From Polaribacter sp. Hel_I_88 (GTDB taxonomy: Bacteria; Bacteroidota; Bacteroidia; Flavobacteriales; Flavobacteriaceae), in NCBI RefSeq assembly GCF_000687935.1, contig NZ_JHZZ01000001.1, forward strand, positions 620,001 to 684,000: a DNA stretch of 64,000 nucleotides, given 5' to 3'. The notes beneath the pieces were generated by a model. That model was given only the letters and a program-made list of their open reading frames with translations, did not search any database and was not told the origin of the DNA. The position numbers and the translations under genes are program-made. Shown here in pieces: positions 8,623 to 16,817 of this stretch. Every line of letters begins with the position of its first letter. Within the stretch, counting starts at the first letter, position 1.

Positions 8623-11619
8623 TTAATGTATTACGTTTTTACTCTTTAACAACGAAGTTATTTGTCGATATAAAAATATGTTTATTGTATAGAATTTTTC
8701 GTTATCCATCGTTAACAATCCATTTTCAAAAAGTGCGTGTACAATATTTTTAGTTTGCTGTTCATTTAGGCTAGAAAGTTCAATAAGATCTTCTAAAGAC
8801 AATCTTTCTTGCAACAAAATACTATTTAAAAAAAGCAATTTTATAGGTGATAATTTATTTAAAAATGATGTATCTATTGTTTTTAAAGAACGCATATAAA
8901 TAGTACTTCCAGAAACTTTTACTGTAGAGCGAATCCAATACATAAAAGCGATTCTAAAGTTGCTTTGTGCAATTTTATTAATGTCACTAAAAAATTCTTC
9001 TCTTAAAATTTCTTGCTGAACTTCTTCAGGAGATTTTAAAAATTTACTAGATAAATATGCAACTGGTGGTTGCTCGAAGTGTAAATTATAACCACTAATT
9101 TTATGTCTTTTTATCAAAGCATCTTTCATGGTTTCTTTATCCATTTCTAACATTTGAATGTTAAAAGCAAAAAGTTCTGATATTTGAATGGATTTATCTA
9201 AATATTGAAAAGCATATTTGGCTGAGGTAACAATCCAAAAAACACTATTTTTTGTGGATGCAATTAAATTAGAAAGCTGATGCAATACATTAAAACCACC
9301 TACTTTTCTAAAGTAAAAATATTGAATATCTTCTAATACAATCGTCCTCTTTTTACCACTATTAAAATAAGCAATCCATTCTTCTATCGTTGTTAATTCT
9401 TTATCAAAAGAATCGTTTAAAAATGCCATTAACTCATAATGTTCGCTAAGATTTTCTTTGGATGACAAAAAAGTTGTTTTCGCTAATTTTTTGTTTTTAT
9501 TGATAAAATTATGAACTAAAGAAGTTTTTCCAGAGCCACGTTCACCAATAATTACAGTTGCTGCATATTGATTGTTTTGAAAAGCATTATACGCTTTTTG
9601 CAAGCTATCTAAAGCATTTGTTCGCCCAATAAATAAAGTTTCATTTTGTAAAGTCTCAGATCTAAACAATCGCTGATACACGTAAGGCAATTCATCTAAT
9701 GCTCTTTCTGCCTGTTTTAAAAACTCAGATAAATCGCTTGTAACACCTACTGGTTCTTTGTACCAACCATTTCTTAACAGCATACTTTTTACAGAAGCTA
9801 CAGTTTTTTTATACTTGGTTTTACCATAAAGCATGGCAACAGGAACAAAGTTTTTTACATTATTTAGTACCTTTTCTTTTAGTAATTTACTTTTTTCAAT
9901 AGATTTTGCCTTGGCAATTGTTAATCTAATTTCAGTAATATTTTCTGTATCAGTTAACTCTAAAATACTTTTGTTAAACTTGGCAATACTAGGAAGAAGT
10001 AATTCTCCATTAGCTGTATTTAAATTAACTAATGTGTTTTTTAAATCCTCAATTTTTTCTTCACTTCTTTCCAATCCCTCTAAAGCTACTTTTTTAGGTG
10101 TATTTTCTTTGGATGTATTCTCTTTGGTTTCACTCTCAAAAAGTGATAATGCAGACTCTAAATTAAACTCACATACTTGGCTTAAAGCGTTAATATCATC
10201 AACAAAAGTGGTTACTTTTAAATTAAGATCTAGTTTTACTTGCTTAATTTTTGCTGCAAGACTTGGCCAACTTTGGTAAGAAACCAATTCATAAGGAGAA
10301 ATATAATTGATTGAAGAAGCAACTGTTTTTGTAGTATAATCATTATCTGAACTTATAGCTCTCTTTGTTGAAAGTGTCTTTAAAACATTTAACGCATTTT
10401 CTTCAAAATCATTAATTTGTAACGGAATTTCTTGATTGGTGATTCGAATAGTAGTTTCTTCAATAAGTGTATTAAAATCTTTACTTAAATTCTTTAATTC
10501 ACTTATTATAGCTGCCTTTAAGGCTGTTTTTGTGTCGGAATTAGCAATAGTGCTTTTTACATTTGTAATGTAATTTTTAAGAACTGTTAATTCCTGTCCA
10601 ATAAGCTCTGAACGTTTTTCAATTGATTTTCCAAGCTTATCATAAGTAAACATTACATGAAAAATAATGGTAAATATTTCGATATCTAACTCCCAATCAC
10701 TTTCAAAAACACTAAACGTATTTTGCCAAAGAAGTGCATTTTTATGGCTCTTTTCTAAAACATCTTTTTGATATTTTGCAATATTTTGTGCTCTAAAAAA
10801 GTTTGCAGACAATTCAATTGTATCTGCTTTATAAAGTGCATTTGTATAATTTAAAATATTCGCCTCAAATATTTCTTGAAACGTTTTTTTATGATTTTCA
10901 ATTCGTGCCTCTAAAGAAGGAATTGTTTGAACATTGGTAGACAACTCTTCAGAAAAATCTAAAACCGTATTATTTTCTAAATAAAGTTCAATTTTTTCGT
11001 CGATTTTTTTATCTATTGACCAATAATTGTCTGTGATTTCAGAAATCTCTTTATAAATAGCCTCAATAACTTCATTTAAATTATGGATAAGCTCGCTTTT
11101 AAAATAGTATTCAGTAACATTTTTAAAGGGAATTTCTTGTTGCCAATAAACAATTTCCTTTTTTGTTTTTCTAAATACATTAGCTGTTTTTAATGGCAGT
11201 TTTGAAACGGTAAACAGTGATTTTTTTACGCCCTTTCTAAACTTTAATAATTTCGAATCGCCATCTAATTTTAAAAATCGTTCTTTATCTTGTACACGTT
11301 TAATCGTTTCATCTAAAGTTTCTAAATGCGTATTTAACTCTCTAAAATAGGCATCAAACAACAACTCATCTCCTAAATTTAAAGTCGAAAAGTAACTGGA
11401 AACAATCTTTTCTAACTCAGTTTTGTACTCATTTAACTTTCTAAAAACTAAATTTTTATCATCTTTCTTAAAATTGTGAGCAATTAATTTATTTTGAAGT
11501 TCATTTATCTCTAAAATTACTTTGTGATGTGCTTTAATTTTATTGAAAAAAACAGGCAACAATGTTTCATTGAATAGTGCTGCAATAGTGTGTTGTTGTA
11601 AAGAAATAATTTCTTTCAT
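8623..11619 (-). CDS. Large coiled-coil P-loop ATPase linked to MscS channel
   Basis: A 998-residue protein without membrane helices. Residues 1 to about 660 are helical and charged with probable coiled coils, plus two basic amphipathic stretches near 128-150 and 600-625 that might touch membranes. The C-terminal third is an AAA/STAND-like ATPase. Walker A GERGSGKTS is at about 691-699 (preceded by TLFIGRTNALDSL), and Walker B TIVLEDIQYF is at about 758-767. A sensor-like IVTSAKY follows, and a winged-helix-like end (LSLEDLIELSSLNEQQ) comes last. It lies immediately upstream of an MscS channel. I do not know a characterised homologue; Orc/Cdc6-like or MalT-like ATPases are the nearest shapes. 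Function unknown. Confidence 0.75.
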   Translation of the reverse strand: MKEIISLQQHTIAALFNETLLPVFFNKIKAHHKVILEINELQNKLIAHNFKKDDKNLVFRKLNEYKTELEKIVSSYFSTLNLGDELLFDAYFRELNTHLETLDETIKRVQDKERFLKLDGDSKLLKFRKGVKKSLFTVSKLPLKTANVFRKTKKEIVYWQQEIPFKNVTEYYFKSELIHNLNEVIEAIYKEISEITDNYWSIDKKIDEKIELYLENNTVLDFSEELSTNVQTIPSLEARIENHKKTFQEIFEANILNYTNALYKADTIELSANFFRAQNIAKYQKDVLEKSHKNALLWQNTFSVFESDWELDIEIFTIIFHVMFTYDKLGKSIEKRSELIGQELTVLKNYITNVKSTIANSDTKTALKAAIISELKNLSKDFNTLIEETTIRITNQEIPLQINDFEENALNVLKTLSTKRAISSDNDYTTKTVASSINYISPYELVSYQSWPSLAAKIKQVKLDLNLKVTTFVDDINALSQVCEFNLESALSLFESETKENTSKENTPKKVALEGLERSEEKIEDLKNTLVNLNTANGELLLPSIAKFNKSILELTDTENITEIRLTIAKAKSIEKSKLLKEKVLNNVKNFVPVAMLYGKTKYKKTVASVKSMLLRNGWYKEPVGVTSDLSEFLKQAERALDELPYVYQRLFRSETLQNETLFIGRTNALDSLQKAYNAFQNNQYAATVIIGERGSGKTSLVHNFINKNKKLAKTTFLSSKENLSEHYELMAFLNDSFDKELTTIEEWIAYFNSGKKRTIVLEDIQYFYFRKVGGFNVLHQLSNLIASTKNSVFWIVTSAKYAFQYLDKSIQISELFAFNIQMLEMDKETMKDALIKRHKISGYNLHFEQPPVAYLSSKFLKSPEEVQQEILREEFFSDINKIAQSNFRIAFMYWIRSTVKVSGSTIYMRSLKTIDTSFLNKLSPIKLLFLNSILLQERLSLEDLIELSSLNEQQTKNIVHALFENGLLTMDNEKFYTINIFLYRQITSLLKSKNVIH

Positions 11620-11742
11620 AAATTATCTTGAAATATAAAGGTATTTAATGTATGCCTTTATTTAAGCGCAAATTACAAAAGAATTTTGATACTATTAAAA
11701 ATATTATTTGTATTCATTATTCTAAATATTTTTGAGCAAAAA

Positions 11743-11770
11743 AAAAGTGCAGTTTAAAAACTACACTTTT
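11743..11770 (-). terminator. Intrinsic terminator after the PfpI-family gene
   Basis: Stem arms 11743-11755 and 11758-11770 (AAAAGTGCAGTTT against AAACTACACTTTT, one mismatch). On the minus strand it is followed by about ten T residues, 20 bp downstream of the PfpI-type stop. Confidence 0.75.
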
Positions 11771-11790
11771 ATCATCTTTATTATTGAGGA

Positions 11791-12351
11791 TTATGCCATT
11801 TGTTCTTCATGTTTCCCTTCATATACTTCCTCTACTAATTTTGCATTAAATGCTGGTAAATCGTTTGGGTTTCTACTAGTTACCAATCCAGAATCCACTA
11901 CTACTTCTTCATCTGTCCAGTTTGCACCAGCATTTATCATATCTGTTTTAATAGATTTATAGGATGTGATATTTCTTCCTTCTAAAACGCCTGCTTCTGC
12001 TAATAACCAAGGTGCATGACAAATTGCTGCTACTGGCTTACTATTTTCAAAAAACGATTTTACAAAATTTACAGCATTTTTATCGGCTCTTAATGTATCT
12101 GGATTTATAACGCCTCCAGGCAACATTAAAGCATTATAATCTGCTTGTGTAACTTGGTCTAATGTTTTATCAACTTTATAGGCTTTTCCCCAATCTCCAT
12201 CTGCCCAAGATTTAATTTCACCAGATTTTAAGGATATAATATGTACGTTTGCTCCTGCTTTTTCCAAAGCTTTTTTAGGCTCTCTTAATTCGCTTTCTTC
12301 AAAACCATTTGTTGCTAAAATTGCAACATTCTTTCTATCTAAATTTTCCAT
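11791..12351 (-). CDS. DJ-1/PfpI family protein (type 1 glutamine amidotransferase-like)
   Basis: A 186-residue protein of the DJ-1/PfpI superfamily. It shows VAILATNGFEESEL with the conserved Glu near residue 18, the LMLPGG loop at about 76-80, and the nucleophile elbow AAICHAPWLLAEA with Cys111-His112. Family members act as deglycase-like, chaperone or protease-like stress proteins; the exact activity here is uncertain. It is a single-gene unit with its own -7 box, a 5' leader hairpin and a terminator. The pattern E...C-H resembles the YhbO/PfpI branch more than the human DJ-1 branch. Confidence 0.93.
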   Translation of the reverse strand: MENLDRKNVAILATNGFEESELREPKKALEKAGANVHIISLKSGEIKSWADGDWGKAYKVDKTLDQVTQADYNALMLPGGVINPDTLRADKNAVNFVKSFFENSKPVAAICHAPWLLAEAGVLEGRNITSYKSIKTDMINAGANWTDEEVVVDSGLVTSRNPNDLPAFNAKLVEEVYEGKHEEQMA

Positions 12352-12371
12352 TTCTATGTTTTTAAGATTAA

Positions 12372-12398
12372 AATGAGATTAGTGCTTTACTAACTCAT
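12372..12398 (-). promoter_or_regulatory. Stem-loop at the predicted 5' end of the PfpI-family mRNA
   Basis: AATGAGATTAGT pairs with ACTAACTCATT around a five-base loop, with one bulged A. It lies between the -7 box (12401-12408) and the ATG at 12351, so the stem would sit at the extreme 5' end of the transcript. It could stabilise the mRNA; that role is inferred. Confidence 0.4.
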
Positions 12399-12400
12399 TT

Positions 12401-12408
12401 CAAAATTA
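12401..12408 (-). promoter_or_regulatory. -7 promoter box (TAATTTTG) for the PfpI-family gene
   Basis: Perfect TAnnTTTG on the minus strand, about 50 bp before the ATG. It overlaps an imperfect palindrome (12398-12422, TTTCAAA...TTTGAAA) that could bind a regulator. Confidence 0.45.
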
Positions 12409-12476
12409 CAAATAATTTGAAAGTGTAATTTGCTCAAAACATATTAAATTTAGCACAAACACTATTTTAAAAAATT

Positions 12477-13715
12477 TTATCTTTTTAATATCCAAGCAGC
12501 AGGATCTAATATTTCAGTATTTTTTAAAAGCACAAAAACCAACTTAGTTTTACCATTTATCTTATCCGTAAATATCTTCCCTAAATTTTGTCCTATATCA
12601 ACTTTATCGCCTTTTTTAACTAAAGAATTTTCAAGATTATTATAAGAACTTATATAATTTCCATGACGAATAAAAACGTTTTTTGTACCATCAGAACCCA
12701 CCAAAACATTTAAAACTTCGCCACTAAAAATAGCTTCTGCATTGCTTCCTCTACTTGTTACAATATGCAAACCAGTTCCATTAATTATAATTCCAGGAAA
12801 TGTAGGATCAGGTTGTTTTCCAAACTTTCTAACCACCAATCCTTCTTTTACAGGCCAAGGTAATTTACCTTTATTTAGCTCAAATTTTGTTGCTAAAGCT
12901 TTTGCTTCTGGCGTTAAAATAAACTCATTTTTCTTAGTCGCTGTTTTAGGTTTATCTTTTAATTTTGATAAAGCCAATCTGTTTGCTTTCTCAATTTCAT
13001 CTCTAATAATTTTATCTATTTGAGCAGCAACTCTCCTATCTTCTTTTACGTTTTTTTCTATTTCTCTTTTGTATTTACCTTCTGTCTTTTTAATGATAGA
13101 AAGTAAATTTTCTTGCTTCTTTTTATCAGCTTCAATTTCTTTTTTCTGATTTTTTTCTGCTAAAAGTAACGTTTCTTTATTTTTCTTTTGGATAACCAAA
13201 GAGTCGTTCTTTTTTTCGATAACACTTGTTTGCTCTAAAATTTCTTCACCTTGTTTTTTTCTGAATTGGGTATATTGTTTCATATACTCCAAACGTTTGT
13301 AAGCTTGATAAAAATTCTGTGAAGACAACAAAAACATTGTTCTGCTTTGTTGGGATTTACTTTTGTAAGATTTGTAAATCATCTCACCATAATCGGCTTT
13401 TAAGGCTTTTAAGGCTTTATTTAATTTTGCAATTTCTCGTTCGTTTGTTCTTATTTCGTTAGATAAAAGTTTCGCTTCTAAATTAATCGTGTTTATTAGT
13501 TTGTTTCTTACTACTATTTTTTGGTTGATATCTTTTAAATCTTCTAAGGCGTTTTTTTCTTTCTTAGTTTCATTAAAAAGTAATCTATTTAATTTTACAA
13601 TTTCTGCCTTATATTTTTCTCGCTGATTTTCCAACTCTCTTTTTGTTTGACTAAAAACAGACAAACTCATAAAGAAAACCATAGAAAAGACAATATGAAA
13701 CTTTATATTTTTCAT
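12477..13715 (-). CDS. EnvC-type murein hydrolase activator with degenerate LytM domain
   Basis: A 412-residue exported protein with a signal peptide (residues 1-22, ending SVFSQ) and a long periplasmic coiled coil to about residue 250. A C-terminal LytM/M23 domain spans about 290-412. The zinc ligands of active M23 peptidases are missing: the usual HxxxD is replaced (GLHIVTSRG) and the HxH motif reads KLVFVLLK. This is as in EnvC, which activates cell-wall amidases instead of cutting peptidoglycan itself. It is the last gene of a tight four-gene operon and overlaps the DUF4292 gene by one base. The role is probably daughter-cell separation. Confidence 0.9.
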   Translation of the reverse strand: MKNIKFHIVFSMVFFMSLSVFSQTKRELENQREKYKAEIVKLNRLLFNETKKEKNALEDLKDINQKIVVRNKLINTINLEAKLLSNEIRTNEREIAKLNKALKALKADYGEMIYKSYKSKSQQSRTMFLLSSQNFYQAYKRLEYMKQYTQFRKKQGEEILEQTSVIEKKNDSLVIQKKNKETLLLAEKNQKKEIEADKKKQENLLSIIKKTEGKYKREIEKNVKEDRRVAAQIDKIIRDEIEKANRLALSKLKDKPKTATKKNEFILTPEAKALATKFELNKGKLPWPVKEGLVVRKFGKQPDPTFPGIIINGTGLHIVTSRGSNAEAIFSGEVLNVLVGSDGTKNVFIRHGNYISSYNNLENSLVKKGDKVDIGQNLGKIFTDKINGKTKLVFVLLKNTEILDPAAWILKR

Positions 13716-14485
13716 TAAAATGTAAGCTGTTTATAACCACTAGGAATGCTAAAAGACATTTCTACATCTGTATTGAATTCCACAGATTTATACTCTAAAT
13801 CAATGGCAGTAACTTTTTTTGCGTTTTTTGCTTTGATGTTAATTTCTGAAGGAAAAATAACGTTATCAATAATGTTGTATGATGGATATTGCACATCTAA
13901 ACGTAAATCTTTCTCTGCATTTACAATAGATTGTTCGTCTAATTTAAAATGTGCAGGATTTATAGTAAAGAAAATATCAAACAATGCAGCTTGTTTTTCA
14001 GGTGATAAAATATATCGATTGTCCACAACTTCCACATTTTGATCTTCCTCTTTTAAATTTAATAAAGATTGCCCTAAAAATAGATTTTGTAGTTGTTCAA
14101 AATTAATTTCTACACCTAGAAATTCTTTCATCATTGAAAAATCACCTTCAAAATAATGTTTAAAGACAGAGGAGTAATATTTAACAGAGGTTGGTGTAAT
14201 TTCGGCTTTAAAAACAGTGATAAACTTGGTTCCTTTTAGCCAAATAACCTCATCTTTTTTCATTTTCATTTGCACAGATAAGCCTTGATTGGTTTTTCCA
14301 TTATCAAAATTCACTTTTAGTTTGGCATCCAATGTTTTCTTATCAAAATTAGCAGCCATGTGTTTTTTTGCTACTTTTTTGGCAGAAATATCTTTGGCTG
14401 TTGCATTTGCATCAATCATATTTTTTGTTGTTTTACAAGAAGTAAAAATTATTGTAAAAAGCAGTATGTATTTAAAGTACTTCAT
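13715..14485 (-). CDS. DUF4292 lipoprotein
   Basis: A 256-residue lipoprotein with a signal peptide and lipobox at FTSC (Cys17), followed by KTTKN. The mature part fits DUF4292, a Bacteroidota family with a LolA/LolB-like beta fold (MKKDEVIWLKGTKFITVFKAEITP, then an N-terminal-to-C-terminal series of strands). It probably handles lipids or lipoproteins at the envelope, but this is inferred from the fold family. It sits between a TPR protein and the EnvC-type gene, an order I associate with Flavobacteriia generally. Start and stop codons nearly touch both neighbours. Confidence 0.88.
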   Translation of the reverse strand: MKYFKYILLFTIIFTSCKTTKNMIDANATAKDISAKKVAKKHMAANFDKKTLDAKLKVNFDNGKTNQGLSVQMKMKKDEVIWLKGTKFITVFKAEITPTSVKYYSSVFKHYFEGDFSMMKEFLGVEINFEQLQNLFLGQSLLNLKEEDQNVEVVDNRYILSPEKQAALFDIFFTINPAHFKLDEQSIVNAEKDLRLDVQYPSYNIIDNVIFPSEINIKAKNAKKVTAIDLEYKSVEFNTDVEMSFSIPSGYKQLTF

Positions 14486-14488
14486 TTT

Positions 14489-15469
14489 TTAACTTTTCAA
14501 TTTATCAGCTTTCTGTTGATATTTATTTTCTTCAATCAAATTACCTAAACCTTTGTAGGCCTTAGCCATTTCTATATAAAAATTGGCTTCCATGTTGTCT
14601 TCTATCACAAAATCAAACCCATTCTCTAATACAGATAACGCTTCTTTATGATTTTTCTGATAATTTAATGCTTTTCCTTTCATTAAATATACAAAAGGTT
14701 GGGCAGGAAACAACAAAATACCTTCGTCACTTAATTTTAATAGTTGAGTTGCATTGTCCTCAGAAATCTTTAAAATTTGCTCTAAAATAGTATACGATTT
14801 TTCTGTTTCAAACTGATTAATTAAAGAGGTAATATCAGATAATTTCTTTTCTTCAGCTTTTGGTTTTTTTCTCTTTTCTAAACTTGCTTTCAAACTTTTT
14901 AAATTCGCCGAAAGTAAATTTTCATCTTCCAAGGTATTCATTAAAGAAATGGCTTCTTTATATTGCCTATTATATAAATAAAGACGCACTAAAAAGGCTC
15001 TTTCTTTAGGATTTAGAGCAACTATTTTTTGTTGTGTATTGATAGCTGCTTCTAAATTATTTTCCTGTTGATAAATTTTCACCAAATGTTTTAACATCCA
15101 AACATTATCCCCATCTTTTTGTAAAGCTCTTTCTATATATTCTTTGGCTAATAACGTATTTTTTAATAAAAGATAATTTTTAGAAAACTCAAAAAAAACA
15201 GCCATATTATTCTCTAACAGTTGGTTGCAATTTTCTAAATTTTCTAGCGCTTTTTGATAGTTTCCAATCGCTTTTTCTGAAAGTGCTTTAAAAAAGAATT
15301 GTTGAAATTTTAATTCTGCTTCTTCAGATAAATCTTGGTTTGCAGGAATGCTATCTTGTGAAAAAGATGAAAAAGAGAAAAGAAAAAAGAGAAAAGAGAA
15401 AAGAGCCAATCTTATAGCATAAAACTGTCTCTCTTTTCTATGTTCTTTATTCTTAAATCTTATATTCAT
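14489..15469 (-). CDS. TPR-repeat protein, exported
   Basis: A 326-residue protein with a strongly hydrophobic signal peptide (about residues 20-38, coded by a 36-base homopurine/homopyrimidine tract) and several tetratricopeptide repeats over residues 45-210 and 250-320 (KAIGNYQKALENLENCNQ, LAKEYIERALQKDGDN, LEAAINTQQKIVALNPKE, HKEALSVLENGFDF). TPR proteins act as protein-protein scaffolds, here probably in the periplasm. It overlaps the nucleotidyltransferase stop by one base and precedes the DUF4292 lipoprotein by 3 bp, so all four genes are likely one transcript. Confidence 0.85.
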   Translation of the reverse strand: MNIRFKNKEHRKERQFYAIRLALFSFLFFLFSFSSFSQDSIPANQDLSEEAELKFQQFFFKALSEKAIGNYQKALENLENCNQLLENNMAVFFEFSKNYLLLKNTLLAKEYIERALQKDGDNVWMLKHLVKIYQQENNLEAAINTQQKIVALNPKERAFLVRLYLYNRQYKEAISLMNTLEDENLLSANLKSLKASLEKRKKPKAEEKKLSDITSLINQFETEKSYTILEQILKISEDNATQLLKLSDEGILLFPAQPFVYLMKGKALNYQKNHKEALSVLENGFDFVIEDNMEANFYIEMAKAYKGLGNLIEENKYQQKADKLKS

Positions 15470-16485
15470 TAAGTTAATTCTGTATAATCTCCAATACTCA
15501 CAGAGGTATATGCTGCATTGTATTTTGCATGATTTCCAATCATTGCATTCGTTAAATTAGCATTCGAAATTTCTACATTTTTCTGAATTAACGAGTTTGT
15601 AATGGTAGAATTTGAAACCACACTATTTTCACCTATAGAAACATATGGGCCAATTTTAGTGTCTTTTAAAACTACATTTTTACCAACATAACAAGGTTGT
15701 ATAATTTCTGAATTTTCTAAAACCACATCATCAGCAACCAAATTATTACCAGCTTCATGCTCAAAAGCAAGAGTTTGTTTGTTGGTATCTACAGTTGGAT
15801 CTTTTTTACCACAATCCATCCAAGCAGTTACTTTTCCTGGTAAAAACTTAGCTCCTTGTTGTTTTAAAGATTCTAAAACATTTGTTAGTTGATATTCGTC
15901 GTTTTCTTTTAAATCATTATCAATTAAATATTGAATTTCCTCTAAAAGTTTTTCGCCACTTTTAAAGTAATAAATTCCAATAATTGCTAAATCAGACACG
16001 AATTCTTTTGGCTTTTCAATAAAATCTGTAATCACACCATCTTCTAATTTCACTACTCCAAAAGCACTTGGGTTTGCTACTTGACTTACCCAAATTGCTC
16101 CATCAGCATTTACATCTAACTTAAAATCTGCTTTAAACAAAGTATCTGCATACGCAACTACACATGGCCCACTCAAAGATTCTTTTGCGCAATAAATTGC
16201 ATGCGCAGTTCCTAATGCTTGCTCTTGCACATACACTGAACCTTTTGCACCTAACTCGTCTGCAATTTTTAATAATTTTTCTTCTGTATCTGTAGGAAAA
16301 CCTTTGGCAGTTGTACCAATTACAAAAGCTATTTCATCAATTTTTTCATCAATAACAGAGGCAATATCTTCTACTAAACGTTGTACAATTGGTTTCCCTG
16401 CTATTACTGTTAAAGGTTTTGGAACTGTTAAAGTATGTGGTCTTAAACGAGATCCAATACCAGCCATAGGCACTATAATTTTCAT
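15469..16485 (-). CDS. NDP-sugar nucleotidyltransferase with left-handed beta-helix domain
   Basis: A 338-residue protein. Its N-terminal nucleotidyltransferase domain has the glycine-rich site VPMAGIGSRLRPHTLT, VPKPLTVIAGKP, and the product-site residues VAYADTLF (a variant of the usual GD) and GIYYF. The C-terminal 100 residues form a hexapeptide-repeat beta helix (VLKDTKIGPYVSIGENSVVS). It should couple a nucleotide triphosphate with a sugar-1-phosphate; the exact sugar is not clear, and GlmU-like, GlgC-like and RmlA-like activities are all possible. It heads the four-gene operon ending with the EnvC-type protein, so a role in cell-wall precursor supply is plausible. Confidence 0.88.
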   Translation of the reverse strand: MKIIVPMAGIGSRLRPHTLTVPKPLTVIAGKPIVQRLVEDIASVIDEKIDEIAFVIGTTAKGFPTDTEEKLLKIADELGAKGSVYVQEQALGTAHAIYCAKESLSGPCVVAYADTLFKADFKLDVNADGAIWVSQVANPSAFGVVKLEDGVITDFIEKPKEFVSDLAIIGIYYFKSGEKLLEEIQYLIDNDLKENDEYQLTNVLESLKQQGAKFLPGKVTAWMDCGKKDPTVDTNKQTLAFEHEAGNNLVADDVVLENSEIIQPCYVGKNVVLKDTKIGPYVSIGENSVVSNSTITNSLIQKNVEISNANLTNAMIGNHAKYNAAYTSVSIGDYTELT

Positions 16486-16592
16486 AAACTATTTCTTTAA
16501 AATATGCCTGCAAGATAGTATTTATTGAGGGACTTAAAAAATTGTTTTTCAGTTTAAAGGTCTATAAAAAATGTTTTCAATTTATTTTGAGC

Positions 16593-16632
16593 CTCCCCCT
16601 AAAGGAGGAGGACGCTCCTCCTTTAGGGGGAG
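16593..16632. repeat. Palindromic intergenic repeat, 18-bp perfect stem
   Basis: Arms 16593-16610 and 16615-16632 (core TCCCCCTAAAGGAGGAG) pair perfectly around a four-base loop. The GC-rich CCCTTT/AAAGGG core stands out in this AT-rich genome and recurs near 48.7, 49.9 and 50.0 kb. Confidence 0.75.
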
Positions 16633-16642
16633 ATGAAATTTA

Positions 16643-16655
16643 CCCCTTTAGGGGG
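16643..16655. repeat. Short palindrome related to the preceding repeat
   Basis: CCCCTTTAGGGGG, sharing the CCCTTTAGGG core with the larger hairpin ten bases upstream; it looks like a partial second copy. Confidence 0.55.
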
Positions 16656-16765
16656 ATTGACTGGCTTTCTTATTAGTAGTAATTTTACATTGTAAAAAAG
16701 TAATAAAATAAGAATCCCCCAATAAAACCATCCCCCAACAAATCGTTTGTTCATAAATGATTACG

Positions 16766-16791
16766 AAAACCCAAGTTAAAACTTGGGTTTT
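16766..16791 (+). terminator. Terminator-like hairpin upstream of the ABC-F gene
   Basis: AAAACCCAAGT-TAAA-ACTTGGGTTTT followed by T-rich sequence on the plus strand. No gene lies upstream on this strand, so it is either an attenuator in a longer ABC-F leader, or the end of an unrecognised small transcript. Confidence 0.55.
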
Positions 16792-16794
16792 TCG

Positions 16795-16802
16795 TTTCTT
16801 TG
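16795..16802 (+). promoter_or_regulatory. Weak -7 box (TTTCTTTG) for the ABC-F gene
   Basis: Matches TAnnTTTG at seven of eight positions, 15 bp before the GTG start. It overlaps the tail of the terminator-like hairpin. Confidence 0.3.
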
Positions 16803-16817
16803 CAAAAAATATAACTT

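Larger units (their letters stand above)
16486..16817. other. Gene-free 332-bp stretch between divergent genes, with palindromic repeats
   Basis: No ORF or RNA gene is recognised here. It holds a perfect 18-bp hairpin repeat (16593-16632), a second related palindrome (16643-16655), two CCCCCA runs (16714-16740 region) and a terminator-like hairpin (16766-16791) just before the ABC-F gene. Confidence 0.7.

Noticed and set aside
9833..10279. A 148-residue open frame on the plus strand inside the ATPase gene
   Set aside because: It lies fully antisense to the long, motif-bearing ATPase gene, has low-complexity Ser/Leu/Phe composition and no promoter or family resemblance.
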